Of a DNA stretch of 64,000 bases, positions 11,304 through 22,833 are shown one piece after another. A model generated the notes under the pieces. That model did no database searches. It was not told the DNA's origin and saw only the letters and a list, made by a program, of their open reading frames with translations. The stretch is from Strigamia acuminata. Taxonomy: Eukaryota > Arthropoda > Chilopoda > Geophilomorpha > Linotaeniidae. The number at the start of each line of letters is the position of its first letter. Within the stretch, counting starts at the first letter, position 1. The position numbers were made by a program, and so were the translations under genes. The stretch is from contig OX442315.1 of NCBI GenBank assembly GCA_949358305.1, forward strand, positions 5,481,875 through 5,545,874. Direction: 5' to 3'.

Positions 11304-14300
11304 TTATTTTGAAAACATCTTATCGTTAGTGATGAGGCACACAGTTTGCAATAAATCTAGGAATGAAAGAACTGACATTCCAAGAAAAAATCCTAAAATT
11401 GACCCAATATCACAGATGCATTTTTCAAGTGGCATTACAAATTTTTGTTTAAATATCTCATTTATGTTGCTCGTAAACTGCAGATTAGTTACAATTATGT
11501 CATTGAACTGGTACGATTGAATATATTCGCTAAGCGCAGTGTACACTGTCTCATTACACATGTGATGACATTTGCAAACGTGATTGACATCGGTGTTCGA
11601 ATAAACGTTTAAATACGATTTTCTTGCCGCCTTAGCCGAAACCGATGTGTTGCACACGGGTAAAGATGATGGACCGAAGAATGGTAATCTGTTCAGTAAA
11701 AATGACAATTAATTAAAATTTATTCAAGCGGTTATTATAAATTAATTCACCTGCATTTGGCGTTTTCTTTCCCCAACTTATTTGCGAGGCAATCAGTTTC
11801 ACATTTCTCAAATTGATCCTTTGACGTGCATGGGTTTATTGGCGAATATTTCCTCAGAATCTGCAGTATCATTTACATGAGAGTCAATTTTTAATTATTG
11901 TTTTGTAAATACCACTCACTGTTTGCTTGAAAAATCTTATTGTCAGCAATGAGTTGTGGGGTTGGAATGCCAAGAGATTGTGATTAATTCTTTTGCCTGT
12001 GTGCGTTAAAAATATCTGAAAATAATCATTAAATTATTATAAGGTAAATAAATAAAAATATTTTGGTACTAGCTGTAAATTATTTTAGTAATGAGTTTAT
12101 TGTTGTTTATTTACTTTATATTAACATTATTAGGCCTAAAATTAGACTTAATACTGCTAAATAACAACTTGAATTAGAAAATCATCTGCGTAGAATGGGA
12201 TGCGCTGATGCGACGTACGAATTTAGCATCAAGATGCCTGTAGTACTTGTAGGTGCAACCAGGGGCAAATTATAGCATAGGGGTCCGGGTCAGGGTCCCT
12301 CAAAAAATGCAATTCAGGCCAAAAAAAATTATTTTAGACCAATAAAATTCATTTTTAGGTCAAAAAAGTTTAATTTTAGGCTGAAAAATCTAATTTTAGG
12401 CCGAAAAATCTAACTTTAGGTCAAAAAATCTAATTTTAGGTCAAAAAAATCTAATTTTAGGTCAAAAAAATCTAATTTTAGGTCAAAAAAATCTAATTTT
12501 AGGCCAAAGAATTAATAATTAGACCAAAAAATTCAGTTTTAGCCAAAAACATTTACGGGTTTAATTTATGCTAAAAGGAGTCTGGGAAAAAAATTTGTCT
12601 ATGACCCCAAAACAGCTTAATCCGGTCCTGCGTGCAACGTGCAAAGTGGACTTATACTTTGGATTGAGAGTTGCATTGCAATCCCTGCGACTGATAGGCT
12701 ACATACACAGCAGTGTCCTTTACAGTGTATTTGATGGGCTCTGAAAGATACAATTTAGTTATTTTTATTCCAATATTACAAACTAAAGTATTCAAAATAT
12801 ACAAAGCACCTGATTCAAAGTGTACGCAGTTTCCAAAAGCTGTCGACAAATAAGTCCTATTCGCAAATTTGTAAATTACATTTTTCATCAGGTTTAAAAT
12901 TGCGTCCATCACCCCCTTAGCAAAGAAAAAACGAAAAAACAGTTATATTTTTGAAAATCACCCTTGAAATTAATATCTTAAACTAGGTTCAGTCTCACTT
13001 CTGCGTCTTCAAAGTTCTCCATTTCACCACTTTCCTCCCACAAAGTGTCAGCACTGGCGTTATAGTCTGACGGTTCGTCGAGTAATTCCAAAATATCGAC
13101 ATCTTCCACACAAATATCATCCAGCCGTTTCTTCTCTTTGATTTTCTTTTTTTCCGTATAAATCTCTTGGGATTCGGCGCAAATGACAAAAGGTGGAATT
13201 TGAATATATACTTCCTGCACAAGTTCAATAGTCTCAAATGTCGAATACGCTCTGAATGTCACGATTTGTTCGTAAATAAAATACAGGCACACACAAGACA
13301 TGACTAGGAAAAACATCCGCTTGAAACTGACGATCAAATTGAATTGCTGGTACATTTTCATTTCTCGATTGATTATTTTCTCGGCAGTGTGATTAACTAT
13401 GGTTTCAAACCGATTCTTCTTTTTCAAACAGAGTACGAGCCGTTTCTTGAGCATCCTCACGATGTGAATAGTTATATCGATCATCGACAAACAAGACACT
13501 CCCAAGTAAAACGACAGAGAACCTCCAATGTCACACATGAAAGCGATAAAGTCGTAGAAATAGTATTCCGTGAAACTACGAATCCAGTTGCTGAACGAGT
13601 AGATTTCGATCGATTTATCTTGTTTGTCGCGGAAGAAATAGTGCGAAGTGACCATTGTTTTTTCGCATTCTCTCGGACAGTGGCAATCGGTGTGCACGTT
13701 TACTTGTGTGGTTATGTCGTTTAGTACTCCGAGGTATTCGCAGGTTTCTTGGTTGGCAATACAGTTGTTTTCGTGTTTTTGAGGCAGGAATGGAAATCTT
13801 AAAATAAATTCATGTGTTGCAGAAAAGCTTAATTTTTCTTGTTTCAAACTTACTGGCAGGTAATGTTTTTGACAGCAACTTCTTTCATGTAACACATTCC
13901 TTCGCAGTGTTCCACTTCGGTTACAGAAACGCACGGTGCCAATTTTCGATTCATAAATTTGTACTGTACGAGATAATTTCAACGTTATTTAAATGTTACC
14001 AAAACGTTTTTAGATCTATCGAATAAGTTGCCACGAACCACTTTTATAAAACGTGTTTGAAAGACGCCTGGAAACGATTTGGCTGTTTTAACTAAATGTT
14101 TGGGGACTGCTGGGCCACCCAAGGGTGACCCGCGTCACTGCCACACACCGCCCAGTGGCCCTTAAGTCATCCCTCCTTCGGAGTATTATGACCCAATGAC
14201 TTAAACTCGTCAAACCATTTTCTTACCTTTTTAAATGTATATGTAACCACATTGGCCAAAAATATGTGTCCTAGGTGAAAGGGAGGTAAAATCAGGGCAA

Positions 14301-15643
14301 AATGTTTTTTGCTTTTTGAAGTTAAAACTATCTGTAATTCACAAAATTAATTTGAGTGTAAACATTTGCCTAGTTCAAAGCTAAAATAAATGACAGCCAC
14401 TAAAACTGCATTTATATAATTACCCTTAAACCCAGATAATCCTTGAAACTCATATTAGTCTGAATCTTTATTTTTATCCGGCTTTCTGGTCCGAGGGAAA
14501 TTTTTTTCACTAATAGTTATTTAAAAAAAAAAATTATTTATTTCTAAATTAAAGATCGGAGGCTTATGCTGTTTATGTACAAGTTTTGAAGCACATTAAA
14601 CTGCCAAACATATACGGACAATCAGGGCCGGATTTAGGTATTGCGGAGCTCCTAAGCACACAATCTTAAAAAATCTAAAATATACACTTATTATGTTTGT
14701 CTTCAATTCCCAATTAAAAAATGGAAAGACGGAAATAAAATCGAGTGCGCCATTTTTTTGGCAAGGAGTTGTAAATGTAATAAATATAAATACATATGCG
14801 ACAAGGGGGCCGCCAAGCAAACGCTTATTTTGCTTATACGTAAATCCAGCCCTGCTGACAACACAAACAGCCATGCTCATGACATATATCCTACCATACC
14901 ATTTTCAATTTTTGTAGCAAGAGAAACAATTGAATATATTTCCTTTGTGCTAAATGTATCATTGTACACATTTGATCCCTAAAAAAAATTTAAAAAATAT
15001 TTTCTTAGTTATTCTGATATTCTAATTGTTTTACCAACTGTAATTATTACTATTAGATCTTTTACTATAAAACTGTTAATATAAAATGATGTACAGTAAA
15101 ACCAAATAATGACTATTTTTGTTACTCACTTTGAAAAATTTGATGCTTTGTATCATAGTGGTAAAGTTTCTCATTTTAATCAATCGATGCAGGTCTGTGT
15201 GATCATCCATGAAGAATGACACACCTTGAATGCATTCTAGAATATTTATTAATTAAAAAAACATTTAAACTAGGTAGTATATAAGATATAGAAATTTGTT
15301 TTTCCATACCGCGTACTCCTGTCAGGCGCGAAATGTTGTCATATTCAGTACTTTCGTCAGTTATGGTTGTATACACGTACATTGCTGGAAAGTCACCCAC
15401 AGCATTTTCAGCAAAATCAGCTTGGACTTTAATAGGCTTTTCTCTGTAATAAACAAACTGAGCCCAGCACTGGAAAACACAAAAACCAAATATAATCATA
15501 ACGAAGCAAACTCGACAAATTTGATAAATAATCGAAAGCTTTTTGTTCATTCCAGATTCAACCGATGAAACTGTTGATGCACTCAATTCCAGTTGCGTTT
15601 GTACAATTCCTCGAATTACTCTTGATTTTCTCGTGTAACGCAT
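11304..15643 (-). CDS. Tandem-fused DEG/ENaC channel protein (two units)
   Basis: Exons, 5' to 3': 15310-15643, 15130-15236, 14900-14978, 14000-14082, 13854-13963, 12999-13797, 12810-12915, 12658-12740, 11920-11996, 11751-11860, 11304-11688. Unit A runs from TM1 (near 15520) to a Cys-rich block (CHCPRECEK) and TM2 with the pore signature CDIGGSLSFYLGVS. In the same exon, with no stop, a basic linker leads into a second TM1 (FFLVMSCVCLYFIYE) and IPPFVICAE, the start of unit B. Unit B ends with CKCHHMC and CDIGSILGFFLGMS. The two units share exon structure; the Cys exons are both 110 nt. DEG/ENaC subunits normally have two TM segments, so this would be a four-TM tandem protein at the plasma membrane. 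The extracellular loops look short for the family. All joints close in phase except 12658/11996, which is off by one base. Confidence 0.78.
12301..12560. repeat. 20-bp AT-rich tandem repeat
   Basis: About a dozen imperfect copies of a 20-21-bp unit resembling GGTCAAAAAATCTAATTTTA, inside an intron of DEG/ENaC unit B. Confidence 0.85.
14623..14854. mobile_element. hAT-like MITE
   Basis: The ends are CAGGGCCGGATTTA (14623) and its near reverse complement TAAATCCAGCCCTG (14841-14854). This CAGGGCC...GGCCCTG pattern is typical of hAT-derived non-autonomous elements. The 8-bp flanks match only partly, as expected for an old insertion. It lies in an intron of DEG/ENaC unit A. Confidence 0.6.
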
Positions 15644-15719
15644 GCTAATTCCAAAGAAAAACAAAGCTTATGTGAATAGAAATAATCACAACCACATATA
15701 TGCACTTAATTTCACGTGT

Positions 15720-16100
15720 AACAGTGACATTAACGAGGATAAACGCACTTGTTGGGTGTTCTAAATGTTCAAATGCAATTTCAGATGCTCAAGTTCACTG
15801 TTTGCATGAAAAAATGCTCTTCTTGCGTATCCATATGCATTTTTTAGGTACAAAACTGTAGATAAAAATGTCTTTTTTACCTTAAGATGGAAAAATCCAA
15901 TTTTTGGATGCACAAATGACTTTGAATTGTAGAAAACTTGTAACGACTTAAACGTTACTCTTGATATTGCATCTGTTCTGTTGAACTCGTCAATTGCAAC
16001 ATAAATAGTTGATTTGTCTAAAGTGCATTGGAGATCTGTCACGTTTAAACAGAGGCGGATAATTTGTGATGAAGTAGAACACCCTTTTCTTAGATGCAAT
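15720..16100 (-). pseudogene. Possible third DEG/ENaC fragment upstream of unit A
   Basis: A block at about 15884-16030 sits between a plausible acceptor and a GTAAAA donor. It encodes CTLDKSTIYVAIDEF and ends PKIGFFHLK, which resembles the extracellular exons of units A and B (YTVKDTAVYVAYQSQ and LTIRFFKQT). No matching TM1 or TM2 was found with it. It could be the remains of another unit or a 5' part of the same chain. Confidence 0.35.
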
Positions 16101-17226
16101 AGTTCAATTGATCTTTACATAAAAGGAATTCTATTTCTAGCACTGCCGAATGCGATCTCGCAATATTTATATTTTGGCAAATAAACTCAAAGAAACTATA
16201 ACTAATAAACTGAAAGAATTTAATTGCAATTACTGTACTAAGAGGTTTAAGAAAGGTCAAGGTTAGAACTTCGTTGAATAATCGAAATGGTGTAATAGGC
16301 CTAATATTCATAACAACGCCTACGTTGAAAAAAGTCATAAATTTAAAACTAGAAACATAAAAGTAGTCATAAATTTGCAAACTTTAAAATACGATACTTA
16401 TTGCAAAATGTAATAAGAATTATGTTCATTAGATGCAACCATTTTCTAAATAAATTGTGAATAAAATTATAATTCCAACAAGATCTTCTTTACACTAAAT
16501 TGGGGAACACAATACGTACAATACATTCATATTTATGTAGAAATTATTTAAATGGACACAGATTTTTGTCCAAAATTCAAGTTCAACACGTCTTAGTGCA
16601 TTTTTTTAATTTTTAATACTTATTATAGCCATGAAATTTCATCTCTTATAAATTTAAAAACCCTTACCTGACCAGAAATGAGTTTCTTTCGACGGTATCA
16701 CTATTTCTAATGAAATATTTTATATTTTCTCTGAAGTTTCTTTCAATTCAGTTTAACCAAGCCAACAAAAATCCATATTGCATTCACAATGTTGCAAGGT
16801 AATTTAGTAATGAAATGAGGTTTTCTTTTTTCTCATTTAATATTTAAAATGCAATAGATATTTATGAGTGTTATTTTGGTGAAATTCATTACGGTCCGTT
16901 ATGAAAACTGGATTTTCAATTTCGTTATTTTCTTTACTGGTTGAAAGTCTCATTCTGGCAAACACACAATTTCACAAAAAACACCACCAAAGGTCTCCTT
17001 CTGGCGTGTTTACACAGTAAACATGCAATTTTCATGAAAATCATTAAAAAAAAGTCTCGTTCTGGCATGAAAACATGCGATTTTCATATGATTTACATCC
17101 AAAATAAAAAGATATTATAAAGTATCCCTACAGTAATCAGTGTGGGAGGAAAACTTAACTTTATTGGCTACGTGAATCGATTAGTGTAGTGGTAGTACTG
17201 CGGTTTTGAAGCGCTTTACAAGTAAC
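16101..17226. other. AT-rich region with short imperfect repeats, no gene
   Basis: Low-complexity sequence. Two or three imperfect repeats of a GTCTC.TTCTGGC...ACATGC.ATTTTCAT block occur at about 16945-17095. The open frame at 16090-16380 has no recognised domain. Confidence 0.5.
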
Positions 17227-17959
17227 TAGGCGCATTCGAAAAGTCATTAAAACGAGTGTAAACGTGTTTACACTCGTTTTCACACGACATTTACACGAAT
17301 TAATTCGTGTAAATGTCGTGTAAACTGGTTAAACGGAAACGGCCTGTACGCCACGTTTCCGTTTAAAATCTCTGTGCAACGAGTTTTCTCGTTCAAATCG
17401 GGTCTTGCTGGCAGCCATCTTGGATTTTCGTTAGATCGGTTGGAACGATGTCGATCGCAAGAACAATTTTTTAGCAGATATTAGCCGCATTCTTGCGATC
17501 GAATGCGGCCGATGTTCGACCGCATTTGTACGATCGAATACGGCCGACGTTCAACCGACGTTCGGCCGCATTTGTACAATTGAATGCGGCCGACGTTCGG
17601 CCAACGTTCGGCCGCGTTTGTGCGATCTAATGCGGCCGGTGTTCGGCCGCATTTGTGCGATTGAGGCGGATGTTCAGCCGATTCCCGTTCGGAAATAAAT
17701 ATTAATAATAAAAATAATTAAAATAAATTTACATTTTATAATCATGTTTTTAGAATCTCCTGTTTTTTTTTTAGAGTAAACAACAACAACAATAATGACT
17801 ATGGTTATTATTTGGACTAATTTAATATTTACACTTGAATTTACACTGAATTTTACACAGAAATTTATTTTGAAACTCGAAAATTGGGTCGTTTAACTTG
17901 AAATTTACACTACCAGTTGCACTGGTCGTTTAGTGCAAATTACTTTTCGAATGCGCCTA
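17227..17959. mobile_element. TIR element with perfect 18-bp ends and hairpin-rich, GC-rich core
   Basis: TAGGCGCATTCGAAAAGT (17227-17244) recurs exactly in reverse complement at 17942-17959. Inside, at 17257-17328, lie strong short palindromes built from GTGTAAA / TTTACAC. At 17500-17660 there are degenerate repeats of a GCGGCCGACGTTCGGCC-type unit, GC-rich and full of GATC and GGCC sites. There is no ORF. It looks like a non-autonomous DNA transposon of unknown superfamily. Confidence 0.8.
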
Positions 17960-18375
17960 CTGTTAGTCCTAGCACTTTTCTTATACAAAACAAAACATCT
18001 TAATTATTAGCAATTATACCGAGACAGACGAGACAGCCAAAACAGTCGTGCCCTGTCATGACTCTGCTCTCCTCCCTATTCACCACTGTGATGCTCAGTG
18101 GTGAGATGTTGATCCACCACAGCCTCCACGAGCGGTTGCATGGACCGTACGGGTAAGTACGACAAAATAGTATGTTCAACCGGTCACGTCAGCCGTGGGA
18201 ATCCCTCCGTGTGTGTGACGGGTCAGTTGCCGGCGTGGCGTGCCTTCGCGGCACTGCCAACATGCGGTTAGACGGGAGACTCCAACCCCAAGACAACGGA
18301 TTAAAGGCCAACAACCCAACAATCTGGAGTTCCTTGTCTTATTTCACATGAGTATGCGTTCTAACCCATAGTATC
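17960..18375. other. Locally GC-rich sequence of unknown nature
   Basis: 18020-18310 is clearly more GC-rich than its surroundings and has no ORF of note. It may be part of an older repeat into which the Gypsy element inserted. Confidence 0.4.
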
Positions 18376-18505
18376 TGTGATATTGTGAAATGACTGACAT
18401 GCGCTCCATTCTAATGCTCGCTAGCAAGTGCTCTTTAATTCTCTAAACGGCCTTGTCATCGGCCTTGACCACTAACGCCATCTAGTGGCTTATTACGACA
18501 CTACA
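18376..18505 (-). repeat. 3' LTR (130 bp) of Mag-like Gypsy element
   Basis: Starts TGTGATATTG and ends ACACTACA on the plus strand. By eye it is identical to 22704-22833. Confidence 0.92.
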
Positions 18506-18640
18506 TCCCTTCCCCTAATACAACTGTAATAAATTAAAACAAAATGTACAATATTAATTAACAATTCGAGCACAAAACATTATCACATCAAATACTAAAT
18601 TTCACAATAAAGTCACTTTTCTCAACACATTGTTCCTTCA

Positions 18641-18964
18641 TTATTTCTTCTTATTTCTTCCTCGTTTCGCTTTCGTTGGCACAAAGTTCCCGTACCAGGC
18701 AGGTGGCTTGCCCTGCGTCGTCCTCGACGATCGCCTCAGATTTATCGGTAGTTCAGCGTGTTGTGGTGGATCAACCTGGAGCACCGGCTCGACGTGGGGC
18801 ACCCGCTCTCTTTGTGGACCCAGCTCCTCCTCCGGGATCGGCAACATTTCAGTTTGAAGCGCTGGAATCGGCTCCTCCTGAGGTGCCAACTCCCTCCTCT
18901 CCTCCTCCTGCATCTCCCCTCTCTCTTCCCCTACGCACTCCTCTCTGCGTTCCTCCTCAAATTC
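18641..18964 (-). pseudogene. C-terminal tail of Mag-like polyprotein
   Basis: In frame with the integrase after the third TGA. It is Glu/Pro/Arg-rich and ends with the LRRSSRTTQGKPP motif common at Gypsy polyprotein C-termini, then a Lys/Arg run and a stop at 18641. Confidence 0.7.
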
Positions 18965-20332
18965 TCAACCCTCTTTCTCTCTCTCTTTACGCTGCAACCT
19001 TTTGAAGAAAGAGGAGTTTCGTACGATGCTTTGCGAGCCTCTGCACGCTCTAATCTGGGAACCCACAATCGAAACTATCTTAAATGGCGCTGGATCATAC
19101 GGGGAGGTTAGTTTATTCGTTTTCCTTCTCTTAACCAAAACCAAATCCCCCACTGTCAGTCCGTGCTCCTTAACTTGTCTCTTTTCATCCGCCAGTCTCT
19201 TCATTTCCGTCTTTTTCTCTTCATCCCTTTTTCTAACTGACTTATCCTCTTGTAATGCGAACATTTGTGGTAGCCTCGTCTTTATTGGTCGGCTAAATAA
19301 CAGCTCTGCCGGCGGAACACCCGTTGTCGTGTGTGGCGTTGCCCTATAATTGAGTAAGAATTCACAGATTTCTTCATGCCATCTCTTACCCTCCGTCACG
19401 GCCGTCAGGATCGCTTTATTTAAAGTCCTCATGAAGCGTTCAGCTTCGCCGTTAGCCTCCGGCCACAACGGCGTCACCCGCTGATGCCGTATTCCCATGT
19501 CTTTCACGAAATCGGCAAACTCGCCTGATGCAAATGGCGGGCCGTTATCTGACTTTATGACTTCTGGGATGCCCAGTTCAGAAAAACGCTTCTTCATTAA
19601 ATTGATAACTCCCCGGGCCCCAGTTGACGCGACTCCATCAACAAATGGAAATCGAGAATATTCATCGATTAATACGCACAAAATCTTCCCATCTGGGAAC
19701 GGACCCAGGAAATCCACGGCGAGTCGCTGCCAGGGCCTCTCTGGAAGCTCCATCATAACCAATGGCGTCCTCGTTCGTATCGGCACGCAAGCCTGGCACG
19801 GCAGGCATCCCGCCACCGCTCGTTCGACTCGCGCATCTAACCCAGGGAACCACACTTTTTGTCGTAACAACACCTTCGTTTTCACGATCCCCTGGTGTCC
19901 ACGGTGTGCCAGGGTTATCACCGCATCTCTTAGTTGTTCCGGGATGACGATCCGGTCCCCACGCAAAATGATTCCGTCCCCCGAACTCGTCAACTCGTCC
20001 TGTAAAAGTCTAAAAGGTTTTAAACCCTCCTGTTTCCACAACTTATCTCGTTCGCCTCCCGTGCACTCTAACGCCGTCCGTAATAGTTGCAATTCCTTGT
20101 CCTCAGCCGTCGCCCTCGCGATCTGCGCCCGCGTCAATGAACTCGGCACGCGCGTTCTCACGACGAAATTAATGTAACGCTCAACCGTTCGTGTCATTGT
20201 TGCTCCGCATCCCTTCTCCTCTCCCGAATGCCGCGACATATAGTCGCTTGGATTCGAAATCCCTTTGGTGTATTTAACTTCAAACACGTACTGTTGTATG
20301 CGCAAGCAAAGGCGCTCTATTCTCGCAGACGG
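18965..20332 (-). pseudogene. RNase H end and integrase of Mag-like element
   Basis: Same frame as the preceding segment. The end of RNase H is followed by the integrase HHCC finger (HRGHQGIVKTK...CLPC, about 19760-19880) and by a D,D,E core (AVDFLGPFPDG, KSDNGPPF, PEANGEAERFM). A basic C-terminal domain (VGDLVLVKRRK) closes the segment. It ends at TGA 18965-18967, after which the frame is open again. Confidence 0.85.
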
Positions 20333-22225
20333 TCACGACTTCCGATTTCCGAAGATGCTAATGAGAGGCTTATGGTCTGTAAAAAGCACAAAGGTTATTC
20401 CATATAAATACAAATAGAAGTGTTCAATGGCCCACACGGCCGCTAAAGTCTCTTGTTCGATTTGAGAATATCTTTTCTCAACTTCTGTTAATGTGCGACT
20501 TGCGTAAGCCACGACCCGCGGTTCCATATCTGCTCCCTTAATCTGGGCTAAAATTGCTCCCAGCCCGTTCGGGCCCGCATCGACTGTCAAATGGATCTCG
20601 GCCATTGGGTCGTAGTACGCTAATACGCTCTTATTTCCTAATTGTCCTTTAATTGCCGCCCACGCCGTCTGTTGATCTTTTCCCCAAACAAACGCTGCGT
20701 TGGTCTTCTTTGCCAAATCTCGCAATGGCTTCAGCATATCGGCCATATTTCTGACGAATCGTGCACAGTAGATGACCATTCCTAACAAACTTTTCACCTC
20801 CGCAACTGATTTCGGGGGCTCCATTCTCTCCACCGCCTCCACCTTACGCGGATCTATAGAGATACCACTCGCCGAAAATACGTGGTCGAAGAAAACAATT
20901 CTATCACAGCGCAACTCACACTTTTCCTCGTTTAATGTTAGGCCTTTTTCCTCCAACCGTCTCAACACTGCATGCATTGCCACGTCATGGGCCTCTCCCG
21001 TCTTTCCTACAACGAAAATGTCATCCACAATATTTATACAATTGGGCAAACCTTTGATCACTTGTCGAATCGTATCCTGGAACAGCTCCGACGCTGAATT
21101 TACGCCAAACAGCAGTCGCTTGAATCGAAATAGTCCTACATGAGTCGCGAATACTGTGTATTTACGCGACTCACCATCAAGTTCCACCTGGTTAAAGCCG
21201 TGGTTCAGATCCAATTTTGAAAATAGAACCGCTCCTTCCGCTACCGCAATCACATCCTCCAGTCTTGGTGACGTATGTCTCACCCGTTTGGTGGCTCTAT
21301 TAACCTCCCGCGCATCCACGCACAGGCGAATGGCGTCGGGGTCAGGGTCCCTTGGCTTATCCACACAATGGATCGGCGACACCCATGGCGTCGGGCCCAT
21401 CCCCTCATCAATTCGCTCAATCACGTCCATTTGTAGCAATCTCTCCAACTCCTTCTCCACCTTTTTTCTTAAATGGAACGGAATAGGGCGATATCTCTGC
21501 GCCACCGGCGCCACGTTTTCATCCACGTGCAGATGTATTTGGTAGTCCTTCAGCTTACCTACGCCCCGAAAGAGCTTCGGATATTGCTTCTTAATCTCCT
21601 CTTCTAACGTCGTTTGTTGGACGCTATTCACTACTTTCACTATATCTAGTCTCTTAGCTGTTTCATAATTTAATAATGAGTCCCCCGGGCGGTCAACAAC
21701 ATAAGCCGTCGTCGTAACACTTTTCCCTTCCCATCGTAATACCAACTCCACCCGCCCCAACAGCGGCAGAGGCTCCGACGACCCGTATGTAAACGGTTTG
21801 GCCCGACTCACTTGTAATGTCGGTTTGAATGTCATATTCATGAAAATCTCTCTCCCCAAAATGTTTACCGACGTCCCCGAATCGACGATGAACTTCACCT
21901 TGTTGCTTTCCTTTCCCACCGTCAACCGCACTTCGGGCATGTTATTCTTCCTCGTGTTTCCATCCATACATAGTCCAATCGTGAATAAATCCCCTTCATC
22001 ATCATCCCACTCTCTCTCACGTTCATAATTCACTATATTCACCTTCTGTTTGCCTTCCGCCGACTCCGTCCGTTTCGCGCGACAAAACCGCACAAAATGC
22101 CCCGTTTTCCCGCATCCTCTACACGCAACGCCCTTCGCCGGGCAGTCCTGTGGGTTCGGGTGTGGCCAATTTCTTCCGCAATTAAAGCAACGTCTTCCTG
22201 CCGTTCCTATCGATCCACTTCGAGA
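20333..22225 (-). pseudogene. Zinc knuckles, protease, RT and RNase H of Mag-like element
   Basis: Same frame as Gag. Two Cys/His knuckles (CFNCGRNWPHPNPQDC and CRGCGKTGHFVRFC) lie at 22084-22190. The protease DSGTS is near 21880. RT follows, with the SKLDLNHGFNQVELD and NIVDDIFV motifs (near 21030), and then RNase H from about 20600 (TVDAGPNGLGA). A TGA at 20333-20335 cuts the end of RNase H. The next codons continue the domain in frame. Confidence 0.85.
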
Positions 22226-22582
22226 TCAGCCCGTCGTAAATTCGCTTCGCCGATTCTCCATACCACTATTTGTCCTTTTGCGGGTATCCTCCATTTTACG
22301 CACTAAATTTACCTCGACTGGCATCTCCTTATCGGCTCCCTCCATTTGCCTTGCTTGCCATTCCGAAGCTTCGTAGCCACGACCCAAATCCAAAAGCTGC
22401 TTTAGCGTCAAAGTAATTCCCGCCGCTATTAAATACATCTCCAACCTGCTCAACCATCTTTTCCACCGTTGTGACTGCGTCGTCGTCTCACCGTGCACGT
22501 CAAACGGAGGAATACCGGTTGTCTGCACGAAACTTGCCACGCCCACCGTCGCCACGACTGCGGGCTTCGTCTCGTCCGCCAT
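22226..22582 (-). pseudogene. Shortened Gag of Mag-like element, ends at TGA
   Basis: 118 codons from ATG 22582 to TGA at 22226-22228. The N-terminal part (PPFDVHGE..., RWKRWLSRLEMYLIAAG) is the start of a Gypsy capsid. It runs directly into the segment LTLKQLLDLGRGYEASE, which in this lineage normally lies far downstream, just before the zinc knuckles. I infer an in-frame deletion of most of the capsid core. The frame stays open after the TGA into the zinc knuckles. Confidence 0.75.
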
Positions 22583-22703
22583 GACAGTGAATCAGCTGTC
22601 TCCAATGCCACTCACTCGTTATTCTCAACAAGAACTCACGCACAACCGCTTCAAAAGTCACTAAATGTCTAATCCCACGTACGCATTTTCATCTCGTCGC
22701 CAA

Positions 22704-22833
22704 TGTGATATTGTGAAATGACTGACATGCGCTCCATTCTAATGCTCGCTAGCAAGTGCTCTTTAATTCTCTAAACGGCCTTGTCATCGGCCTTGACCAC
22801 TAACGCCATCTAGTGGCTTATTACGACACTACA
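22704..22833 (-). repeat. 5' LTR (130 bp) of Mag-like Gypsy element
   Basis: Identical by eye to 18376-18505; the primer-site region lies just left of it (about 22690-22703). Confidence 0.92.

Larger units (their letters stand above)
18376..22833 (-). mobile_element. Short-LTR Ty3/Gypsy element, Mag-like, with defective gag-pol
   Basis: Two 130-bp LTRs (22704-22833 and 18376-18505), identical by eye, flank one minus-strand gag-pol frame. The flanks GTATC and GTATA fit a 5-bp target duplication with one mismatch. After the 5' LTR comes TTGGCGACGAGATG, a plausible primer site. The RT motif NIVDD (in place of Y-x-DD) resembles the NI-x-DD found in Mag-type Gypsy elements. Gag is shortened, and three in-frame TGA codons break the frame, so this copy could not supply its own proteins by normal translation. 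Identical LTRs nevertheless suggest recent insertion. Confidence 0.9.

Noticed and set aside
17170-17226. tRNA-like A-box (TAGTGTAGTGG) suggesting a tRNA gene or SINE
   Set aside because: No matching B-box or cloverleaf could be drawn, and the sequence is interrupted by the TIR element.
19497-20177. 226-aa plus-strand ORF
   Set aside because: It is antisense to the integrase of the Mag-like element, a shadow of that coding sequence.
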